Origin: Caenimonas koreensis DSM 17982
GTDB lineage: Bacteria > Pseudomonadota > Gammaproteobacteria > Burkholderiales > Burkholderiaceae_C
Assembly (NCBI RefSeq): GCF_009646335.1
Contig: NZ_WJBU01000013.1
Coordinates: 1 to 64,000, forward strand
Length of the DNA: 64,000 bases
Direction of reading: 5' to 3'
The notes under the pieces were generated by a model, which searched no databases, was not told where the DNA came from, and saw only the letters and a program-made list of their open reading frames with translations. Position 1 is the stretch's first letter, and the number at the start of each line of letters is the position of its first letter. The position numbers and the translations under genes are program-made. Below, in pieces: positions 57,680 to 64,000 of this stretch.

Positions 57680-58828
57680 TCAGAACGGCCACCACCCGGC
57701 CTGGATGTCGAACGCGCGCTGGATGAACCACCACAGCGCAATCAGCGCGATCAGGCTGGAGCCGAATGTCAGCACACCGTGCCTGTAAAAGCTCGTCTTG
57801 CGCAGCGCAAACGCGACGGGCACGAACGCCAGCACGATGGCCATCTGGCCGACTTCCACGCCCATGTTGAAGCCAACCAGTGCGAGCACCAGCGCGTCTT
57901 GCGGCAGGCCCAGGTCGGCCAGCACGGAGGCAAATCCGAAGCCGTGAATGAGCCCGAACACGAAAGCCATCACCCAGCGCTTTTTCTCGATCGTGCCGCG
58001 CAGGTTGTTCAGCGCCGCGATCACGACGGAGGCCGCAATCGTCGATTCGACAAATCGCGAGGGCAGGCTGATCACACCCAATGCAGCGAGGCTCAGCGTG
58101 ATCGAGTGCGCCAGCGTGAACGCTGTGACCACCTTCAGCACTTCGATGAGCGAGGTGCGCAGGCTCATGGCCGGCTCCCACTGCTGGCCCACGCGCAGCA
58201 GCACTGCAGGCAGTAGCAGCGACAAGAGGAACAGGATGTGGTCGTAGCCGATCCAGATGTGCCACATGCCATCGACGAGGTACTGCCGCAGCGTGTCCCA
58301 CGGCCCCTGCGGCTGCAGCGCCAGTTTCTGCTCGGCAGAGTCGGTGCCGAACACCAGCGCCTGCGACGACGTGCTGCCCGGCGATATCCACTGCACCAGG
58401 CCGCGATGCGACGGATCGACATCGAACAGCAGCGAATAGCGCATCTTCAAGCCATTGGTGATGCGCTCGCATTTCGCGCTGAGCGACAGCACGGCGTAGG
58501 TGCCGTCGCTGTGATGATCCAGCTGCATGGGCGCTGCCGTGGACCATTCGCAAGCCTTGTCGCCAGCCGTGAGCTGCAGGTGCGACGTCGCGTAGCGGGT
58601 GATGTCGGCATCGCGCGTGCGCACTTCACCCCATGTGAGATTGCCGTTGCCATCGCGGTCGAGCTCGAGCACGTAGTCGAGGTCGCGCAGGGCGATGTCC
58701 CAGCGCACCGCGATGTCGTCCTTGCCATCGACGCCGCGCAGCGTGAGGTAGCTGTCACTCGGCTTGTGCGCCAGCGCACTGGCATGCAGCACCAGCGCAA
58801 ACAGGAAGAGGGCGATGCGGCGGATCAT
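57680..58828 (-). CDS. HupE/UreJ family membrane protein with N-terminal EF-hand
   Basis: The 382-residue protein has a signal peptide (RIALFLFALVLHASALA) and a periplasmic domain of about 170 residues containing the EF-hand loop DRDGNGNLTWGE. Six helices of the HupE/UreJ_2 type follow, with HIWIGYDHILFLLSLLL, FTLAHSITLSLAALG and GLIHGFGFASVL carrying conserved His. HupE and UreJ proteins are tied to nickel or cobalt handling. This longer group is of unknown role. Its ATG overlaps the stop of the TPR gene by four bases. Confidence 0.85.
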   Translation of the reverse strand: MIRRIALFLFALVLHASALAHKPSDSYLTLRGVDGKDDIAVRWDIALRDLDYVLELDRDGNGNLTWGEVRTRDADITRYATSHLQLTAGDKACEWSTAAPMQLDHHSDGTYAVLSLSAKCERITNGLKMRYSLLFDVDPSHRGLVQWISPGSTSSQALVFGTDSAEQKLALQPQGPWDTLRQYLVDGMWHIWIGYDHILFLLSLLLPAVLLRVGQQWEPAMSLRTSLIEVLKVVTAFTLAHSITLSLAALGVISLPSRFVESTIAASVVIAALNNLRGTIEKKRWVMAFVFGLIHGFGFASVLADLGLPQDALVLALVGFNMGVEVGQMAIVLAFVPVAFALRKTSFYRHGVLTFGSSLIALIALWWFIQRAFDIQAGWWPF

Positions 58829-60012
58829 TGCGTCGCTCCCTTCTCGGCCAGCTTCGAGGCGAGGGCCGAGAGGGTCGGGTCCTCATAGCGGCTCGTGCGC
58901 AGCCAGTCCAGCGCAGGCTGCGCTGCTTTAGCATCGCCTGCAGCCAGCGCCGTGCGCATCAGAATCTCCGCGTCGCGCGGCTCCTTTTGCGAGGTGTAGT
59001 TGCGTGTGGCGAGATCGAGCGCCTTCTTTGCGTTGCCCTCGATGTCGAGCTCAAATCGCGCGGCCTCCTGCTCGTGCAGGCGGTCACCGCGCAGCGATGC
59101 AGCCTGGAAGCGATCGCGCAGTTGCGCGGCCCAGCCCGCTGCGCGCGAATCGTTCGCGGCCTTGCCCGCGTAGGCCAGGCGCAGCAGCAGGATGTCGGAG
59201 CGCTCCCAGTCTTTGAGCAGCGTCATCACCTCGGCAGGGCGCTTTTGTGCCAGCAGGAAATCGGCCCATGCGCCCAGGAGGAACTGGTCTGTCACGCCGA
59301 GTTTGAGCGCTTCGGTGAAGTGCATCTGCGCCTCGTCCGTGCGCTGCAGGCGCGTCGCCATTTCGGCCAGTCGCGTGCGTATCCAGACGACGAACTCTGG
59401 CGGCAAACCCCGTGTGGCGTTGAACTCTTTGAGCAGTGCGTCGTAGGCCGGCTGCAGCTGGCCGGTGGCCGCTTGCACATACGCCGTGCAAGCCTGCGCC
59501 TGCAGCGGGTGGGCCAGCGGCACGAGGCGCGCGCATTCGCCGAGCGCCTGCGGGTACTGCGCTTGCACCATGTTGATGGCAGCGCGCCATGCAACAGGGT
59601 CCGGCGCCTTCGCGTCGAGTTCGCTGGCGCGCTGCAGGCTCTTCATGGCCGACGCGAAGTCGTGGCTGTATTGCTGCAGCAGGCCCTTGATGAGCCAGTA
59701 GTTCGCGTCGTTCGGCGCGGCCTTCTCAAGCGGCGCAATGGCTGCGGTGGCATAGCCCACATAGCGCGGGTCGCCCTGCGCCATCGCCAGGTCGAAGTAG
59801 CGCCGGCCGATTTCGATGCGCAACGCGCTGTCGTCGGGCCGTGCGGCGAGTTGCTTGCGAAGTGAATCGACACGGCGAATGGACGGGTCGCTGGCCGTGG
59901 AAGGCAGCTTCTCGACAACTTCGTCGTCGCTCTTGGGGGTGAAGGGGGCGGCAAGGGCGGGGGCTGCCGCAAGCAGCGCAACCATCGCTGCCATCGTGGG
60001 GGAAAAACGCAT
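58825..60012 (-). CDS. TPR-repeat exported protein
   Basis: The 395-residue protein has a signal peptide (TMAAMVALLAAAPALAAPF) and tetratricopeptide-like helical pairs across residues 50-380 (FASAMKSLQRASELDAKAPD; TDEAQMHFTEALKLGVTDQF; NYTSQKEPRDAEILMRTALA). TPR proteins scaffold other proteins. The close linkage and four-base overlap with the HupE/UreJ-like gene suggest they work together in the envelope. Confidence 0.83.
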   Translation of the reverse strand: MRFSPTMAAMVALLAAAPALAAPFTPKSDDEVVEKLPSTASDPSIRRVDSLRKQLAARPDDSALRIEIGRRYFDLAMAQGDPRYVGYATAAIAPLEKAAPNDANYWLIKGLLQQYSHDFASAMKSLQRASELDAKAPDPVAWRAAINMVQAQYPQALGECARLVPLAHPLQAQACTAYVQAATGQLQPAYDALLKEFNATRGLPPEFVVWIRTRLAEMATRLQRTDEAQMHFTEALKLGVTDQFLLGAWADFLLAQKRPAEVMTLLKDWERSDILLLRLAYAGKAANDSRAAGWAAQLRDRFQAASLRGDRLHEQEAARFELDIEGNAKKALDLATRNYTSQKEPRDAEILMRTALAAGDAKAAQPALDWLRTSRYEDPTLSALASKLAEKGATQ

Positions 60013-60069
60013 GGCGCGAGTCTAGCGATGTCTGCTGATCCGGGCCTGACCGGCCGCCGCGTTGCGCCG

Positions 60070-60699
60070 CTATTTCGTGCCGAAAATCCTGTCGCCCGCG
60101 TCGCCCAGGCCCGGCAGGATGTAGCCGTGGTCGTTGAGCTGCCTGTCAATCGCTGCCGTGTACACCGGCACATCGGGGTGCGCAGTGGTGAAGGCCTTGA
60201 GGCCTTCCGGGCATGTGAGCAGGCACACGAACTTGATCGACTTCGGGTGGAGTTGTTTCAGCCTCTCTACAGCGGCTATGGCTGAGTTGCCCGTGGCCAG
60301 CATCGGGTCGACCACCACCACATCGCGGTCCCGCATGGCCTGCGGCATCTTGAAGTAGTACTCGACAGCCTTGAGCGTTTTCGGGTCGCGGTACAGGCCG
60401 ATGTGTCCCACGCGCGCGCCCGGCACTACCGTGAGCATGCCGTCGAGAATGCCGGTGCCCGCGCGCAGGATGGACACAAAGACGAGCTTCTTGCCGTCGA
60501 TCATCTTGCCCGTCATCGGCTCGAGTGGCGTTTCGATCACCACGTCCTGCAGCGCCATGTCGCGCGTGACCTCATAGGCCATCAGCGAAGCCAGTTCATT
60601 GAGCAGCGTGCGGAAGCTGGTGGTGCTTGCCTCTTTCTTGCGCATGAGCGTGAGCTTGTGTTGCACGAGGGGGTGGTCGACGAGGTGGACGTTGTTCAT
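60070..60699 (-). CDS. upp: Uracil phosphoribosyltransferase
   Basis: The 209-residue salvage enzyme converts uracil and PRPP to UMP. The sequence has [20 protein letters not shown] at the start, the flexible loop [16 protein letters not shown], and the PRPP-binding [20 protein letters not shown]. It ends [10 protein letters not shown] as usual. The TPR gene starts 57 bases downstream on the same strand. Confidence 0.97.
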   Translation of the reverse strand: MNNVHLVDHPLVQHKLTLMRKKEASTTSFRTLLNELASLMAYEVTRDMALQDVVIETPLEPMTGKMIDGKKLVFVSILRAGTGILDGMLTVVPGARVGHIGLYRDPKTLKAVEYYFKMPQAMRDRDVVVVDPMLATGNSAIAAVERLKQLHPKSIKFVCLLTCPEGLKAFTTAHPDVPVYTAAIDRQLNDHGYILPGLGDAGDRIFGTK

Positions 60700-60843
60700 G
60701 CGAGGCGACTCCTTCTGGGCTGGCGTGGCGCGGTGTATGGCGGTGTATCGCGGTGATTCACGGGCAACCGCGATGTGAAGCCGTCAATGTACTGCCCGGC
60801 GTTCGCAGTCGCGCAGCAAGCCCCTCTGCTAAGCTGAATCATC

Positions 60844-61503
60844 ATGTTGCCTGCTCGCAAAGCCCTGTTCGCGCTCTTCGCACTTTTCGCACTTTTCGCA
60901 GCCGCTGTCGTCTTGTTTGCCGCTCCCGCCATAGCGCAGGATCGAGATCCGGTGTTCATCGACTACGGCCCGCGCGGCGCGGCGCCTGCTGCGCTGGCCA
61001 CCGGTGTGGTCATGGGCTCGATCGGTTTTGCGCCGCCCATGTCGGGCGTGAGCGCGCTCAGTCTGCACCTGATTCCGCTGGAGCCGGGGCGCCACAAGGT
61101 CGAATTGTTCGCGGCCAACCGCACGACGCATCCGAACTGGCGCGAGCCGGACATGGACAACGCGCAAGGCCGCATCTGGGCGTTCGCGGGGGCTGTGCCA
61201 GAGGGCGTGTACCTGATTCGGCTTGCGGGCGTGACGGGCGGCGACCCGCGCGAGATTCTGTGGATCGAACTGCATCCGTCGCTGGAGTTGCAGGTGAAGG
61301 CGGGCGAGGCGATTTACATCGGCCGGTGGCAGTTCACGTTACCGGATGTGGAAGTGCCCGAGCCGAAGATCCGGGTGCCGGGGCAGCCGCTGGTGTTGCG
61401 CGAGACGCTGGAGGCCGACAAGGCGATGCTGAAGAAGCGGGGGCGTGCGTTGCCGGGGGTGATTGTGGATGCGCCTGGGGGGATGATGGGGCCGCGGATT
61501 TGA
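60844..61503 (+). CDS. Exported protein of unknown function
   Basis: The 219-residue protein has a signal peptide built of ALFALF repeats (ALFALFALFAAAVVLFAAPA), partly encoded by a repeated nine-base unit. The mature part is beta-rich: GVVMGSIGFAPPMSGVSALS, LEPGRHKVELFAANRTTHPN and VYLIRLAGVTGGDPREILWI, with a Pro-rich end. The GxVxG(x)IGF...I pattern resembles small lipoprotein-like envelope domains. I cannot assign a family. Confidence 0.72.
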   Translation: MLPARKALFALFALFALFAAAVVLFAAPAIAQDRDPVFIDYGPRGAAPAALATGVVMGSIGFAPPMSGVSALSLHLIPLEPGRHKVELFAANRTTHPNWREPDMDNAQGRIWAFAGAVPEGVYLIRLAGVTGGDPREILWIELHPSLELQVKAGEAIYIGRWQFTLPDVEVPEPKIRVPGQPLVLRETLEADKAMLKKRGRALPGVIVDAPGGMMGPRI

Positions 61504-61548
61504 GGGCTCGAGTGTGACGGTTTGAGACCGGGTGTGCCCCCACCCCAG

Positions 61549-61569
61549 CCCTCCCCCGGAGGGGGAGGG
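61549..61569. repeat. GC-rich intergenic dyad
   Basis: The perfect inverted repeat CCCTCCCCC / GGGGGAGGG with a three-base loop lies between convergent genes. Such dyads occur many times in Burkholderiales genomes and may slow transcription, although no T-run follows. Confidence 0.7.
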
Positions 61570-61581
61570 AGCAAAAACGCT

Positions 61582-63120
61582 CTACCGCTTCATGATGCTG
61601 CCGAGCACGCCACGCAGGATCTCGCGACCCACTGAACTGCCAATCGTTCGCACCGCTGACCGCGCCATGCTCTCTGCCAGCCCTTCATGCCGGCCGCCAC
61701 GCGGGCCGGTCGAGCCGAAGATCACTTTGCCGATGCCGTCCATGAAGCCGCCTTCAGCGGGTGCAGCGGGTGCTGGCGCACCAGCCGTGCCGGTGGGCAC
61801 GCCTGTCGTGGTCGGTGCGCTGCTTGATTCAGCGCCAGTCGTCGCCGTGCGTCCCTTGATCTTTTCGTAGGCCGATTCGCGGTCCACTGTCTTTTCGTAA
61901 GCACCGGCCACCACTGACCCTGCGATCAGCGCCTTGCGCTGCTCCGGCGTGATCGGCCCGATCTGGCTGCCCGGCGGCAGCACGAACGCGCGCTCCGTCA
62001 CGCTCGGCCGGCCCTTCGCATCCATCAGGCTGATCAGGCCTTCGCCCACGGCGAGTTCGGTGATGGCCGATTCGATATCCAGCCCCGGCTTCGGCCGCAT
62101 CGTTTCCGCCGTCGCCTTTACGGCCTTCTGGTCGCGTGGCGTAAAAGCGCGCAGCGCATGCTGCACGCGATTGCCCAGTTGTGCGAGCACGGAATCCGGA
62201 ATATCGAGCGGGTTCTGCGTCACGAAATACACGCCGACACCCTTGGAGCGCACCAGCCGCACAACAAGCTCGATGCGCTCGACCAGGATCTTCGGCGCTT
62301 CGTCAAACAGCAAATGCGCCTCGTCGAAGAAGAACACGAGCTTGGGCTTTTCGGGGTCGCCGATTTCCGGCAGCTGCTCAAACAGCTCCGACAGCATCCA
62401 CAACAGGAAGGTGGCGTAAAGGCGAGGGGAGTTGAGCAGCTTGTCGGCAGCCAGGATGTTCACGATGCCCAGGCCCTTCTCATCCGTTTGCAAGAAGTCC
62501 TGGATGTTGAGCATCGGCTCGCCGAAGAAGCTCGTGCCGCCTTGCGTCTCGATCTGCAGCAGGCCGCGCTGGATGATGCCGATGCTGGCCGGGCTGATGT
62601 TGCCGTACTCGGTGCGGTAGTCGCCCGCCGTGTCGCCCACGAGCTGCAGCATGGCGCGCAGGTCTTTCAAATCGAGCAGCAGCATGCCCTGGTCGTCGGC
62701 GATCTTGAACACGAGGTTCAGGACGCCCGCCTGCGTTTCATTCAGGCCCAGCATGCGGCCCAGCAGCAGCGGGCCCATGTCGGAGATGGTTGCTCGCACC
62801 GGGTGGCCTTGCTCGCCGAACACGTCCCACAGCGTGGTGGGCGCAGCGAAGGGCTCGGGCGTGGGCAAACCGCGATCCTTGATGACGGCGGCCATCTTTT
62901 CGGGAATCTTGCCGGCCTGGCTGATTCCGGTCAGGTCGCCTTTGACGTCGGCCATGAAGACGGGCACGCCAATCTTCGAGAAGTTCTCGGCCATCGTCTG
63001 CAATGTCACGGTCTTGCCGGTGCCGGTGGCGCCTGTGATCAGGCCGTGGCGATTGGCCAGGCCGGGCAGCAGGAGGCATTCGGTCTGTGCATTCTTCGCG
63101 ATGAGGAGCGGGGTGGCCAT
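61582..63120 (-). CDS. HerA-like ATPase, DUF853/YjgR family
   Basis: The 512-residue P-loop ATPase has Walker [16 protein letters not shown] near residue 30, Walker [17 protein letters not shown], and an arginine-finger region [20 protein letters not shown]. It belongs to the DUF853 (YjgR) branch of the HerA/FtsK superfamily, predicted to move on DNA, but the role is unknown. A Pro/Ala/Thr linker near residue 440 precedes a basic C terminus. ATG 63120 is preferred over 63159, which would add a short Cys-rich leader. Confidence 0.9.
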   Translation of the reverse strand: MATPLLIAKNAQTECLLLPGLANRHGLITGATGTGKTVTLQTMAENFSKIGVPVFMADVKGDLTGISQAGKIPEKMAAVIKDRGLPTPEPFAAPTTLWDVFGEQGHPVRATISDMGPLLLGRMLGLNETQAGVLNLVFKIADDQGMLLLDLKDLRAMLQLVGDTAGDYRTEYGNISPASIGIIQRGLLQIETQGGTSFFGEPMLNIQDFLQTDEKGLGIVNILAADKLLNSPRLYATFLLWMLSELFEQLPEIGDPEKPKLVFFFDEAHLLFDEAPKILVERIELVVRLVRSKGVGVYFVTQNPLDIPDSVLAQLGNRVQHALRAFTPRDQKAVKATAETMRPKPGLDIESAITELAVGEGLISLMDAKGRPSVTERAFVLPPGSQIGPITPEQRKALIAGSVVAGAYEKTVDRESAYEKIKGRTATTGAESSSAPTTTGVPTGTAGAPAPAAPAEGGFMDGIGKVIFGSTGPRGGRHEGLAESMARSAVRTIGSSVGREILRGVLGSIMKR

Positions 63121-63189
63121 GGTGTGAAAAGTAGAATCAGGGTCACAGCAATATAGCAATGCCGAGCAGGGCGCAAAGGAACTTCATTC

Positions 63190-63915
63190 GTGGCCGGACA
63201 CAGTAAATGGGCGAACATCCAGCATCGCAAGGGTCGCCAGGACGAAAAGCGCGGCAAAGTCTGGACGCGCGTCATCCGCGAAATCATGGTCGCAGCCCGC
63301 CTGGGCGGCGGCGACCTCAGCATCAATCCGCGCCTGCGCCTGGCCGTTGAAAAGGCCAAGGCCGCCAACCTGCCGATCGAAACCGTCAAGCGCAACATCG
63401 ACAAGGCCACGGGCAACCTCGAAGGCGTCAACTACCAGGAAATCCGCTACGAGGGCTACGGCATCGGCGGCGCAGCCATCATCGTCGACACGATGACTGA
63501 CAACCACGTGCGCACCGTCGCCGAAGTGCGGCATGCCTTCAGCAAGTACGGCGGCAGCATGGGCACCAATGGCTCGGTGGCCTTCCAGTTCCGCAATGTC
63601 GGCCAGCTGATCCTCGCGCCCGGCACGAATGAAGACAAGGTCATGGAAGTGGCGCTCGAAGCAGGTGCGCAAGACGTGATCACCGATGCCGATGGCGCGA
63701 TCGAGGTGCTCACCGAACCTGGCGACTTCGAGGCGGTGAAGAACGCGCTGGAAGCCGCGGGCCTGAAGGCCGAAATCGCCGGCGTGACGATGCGTGCCGA
63801 CAACATGGTTGAACTCACGGGTGAAGACGCCGTGAAGATGCAGAAGCTGCTCGATGTGATCGAAGACCTGGACGACGTGCAAGACGTCTTCCACAACGCG
63901 GAAATAGAACAATGA
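63190..63915 (+). CDS. yebC: YebC/TACO1 family protein, canonical
   Basis: The 241-residue protein starts (GTG) with [20 protein letters not shown], the canonical YebC N terminus, and continues [20 protein letters not shown] and [20 protein letters not shown]. It ends in an acidic [24 protein letters not shown] precedes the start. YebC proteins have been linked to transcription control and to relief of ribosome stalling. A diverged YeeN-like paralogue lies at 37036. Confidence 0.96.
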   Translation: MAGHSKWANIQHRKGRQDEKRGKVWTRVIREIMVAARLGGGDLSINPRLRLAVEKAKAANLPIETVKRNIDKATGNLEGVNYQEIRYEGYGIGGAAIIVDTMTDNHVRTVAEVRHAFSKYGGSMGTNGSVAFQFRNVGQLILAPGTNEDKVMEVALEAGAQDVITDADGAIEVLTEPGDFEAVKNALEAAGLKAEIAGVTMRADNMVELTGEDAVKMQKLLDVIEDLDDVQDVFHNAEIEQ

Positions 63916-63946
63916 GCCCCCACGCTCCGCACCTTGTGCTTTCGCT

Positions 63947-63961
63947 GCCCCCCGAGGGGGC
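63947..63961. repeat. GC-rich intergenic dyad
   Basis: The inverted repeat GCCCCC / GGGGGC with a short spacer follows yebC. It lies in a stretch of a kind common in Comamonadaceae intergenic regions. Confidence 0.6.
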
Positions 63962-63994
63962 TGGCCTCCTAGAGGCGGCTCGTCGGAGGCACGA

Positions 63995-64000
63995 ATGAAG
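63995..64000 (+). CDS. Start of next gene (probably purD)
   Basis: ATGAAG at the very edge is preceded by GGAGG about six bases upstream, a good ribosome binding site. In Burkholderiales yebC is often followed by purD, whose product begins MK. Two codons cannot prove identity. Confidence 0.35.

Overview
The window looks like a chromosomal segment of a GC-rich betaproteobacterium, most likely order Burkholderiales and close to Comamonadaceae. The evidence is the order adk-kdsB-ycaR-lpxK-exbD-exbB facing xseA-sodB, the clpS-clpA and yebC pairs, a TctC/Bug receptor, and short GC-rich intergenic dyads of the kind common in that group. No rRNA, tRNA or CRISPR array was seen.

Layout. 0-1.4 kb: remnants of IS3-type transposases beside an unrecognised gene. 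1.4-8.8 kb: beta-oxidation pair (enoyl-CoA hydratase, 3-hydroxyacyl-CoA dehydrogenase), a FimV-like envelope protein, an MFS exporter and a D-2-hydroxyacid dehydrogenase. 9-17 kb: lexA with two SOS boxes facing an asparaginase, then adenylate kinase, Kdo and lipid A genes, ExbBD, exonuclease VII and Fe superoxide dismutase. 17-24 kb: two paralogous secreted Ala/Lys-rich small proteins, isocitrate dehydrogenase, a small RTX protein, a cold-shock protein and clpSA. 24-44.7 kb: mostly housekeeping and metabolic genes, including an operon cbpA-cbpM-kinase-enolase-like, a YeeN-type YebC paralogue, an Nramp-related transporter and a CPA2 antiporter. 56.7-64 kb: nucleoside hydrolase-like lipoprotein, HupE/UreJ, TPR protein, upp, a HerA-like ATPase and yebC, with the start of the next gene (probably purD) at the edge.

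The unusual part is 44.8-56.7 kb plus an outlier at 24.4-26.2 kb. A gene with the size and predicted fold of a class I (CesT-type) type III secretion chaperone lies directly upstream of a 459-aa protein with a Ser/Pro-rich N terminus, and is surrounded by other large unrecognised, effector-like genes. Four of these transcription units have the same upstream motif, GGAAC-N15-GT(T/C)AC(T/G)(C/A)A. Its spacing matches the hrp box (GGAACC-N15/16-CCACNNA) used by HrpL-class ECF sigma factors. The four units are the chaperone-effector operon, the 621-aa protein at 49.8-51.7 kb, the 604-aa protein at 24.4-26.2 kb, and a 1499-aa RTX protein with adhesin-like repeats. I infer that this is a scattered type III effector regulon, with its secretion apparatus and sigma factor outside the window, and that it also controls a probable type I-secreted RTX protein. 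The motif and spacing are read directly from the sequence. The effector function is inferred.
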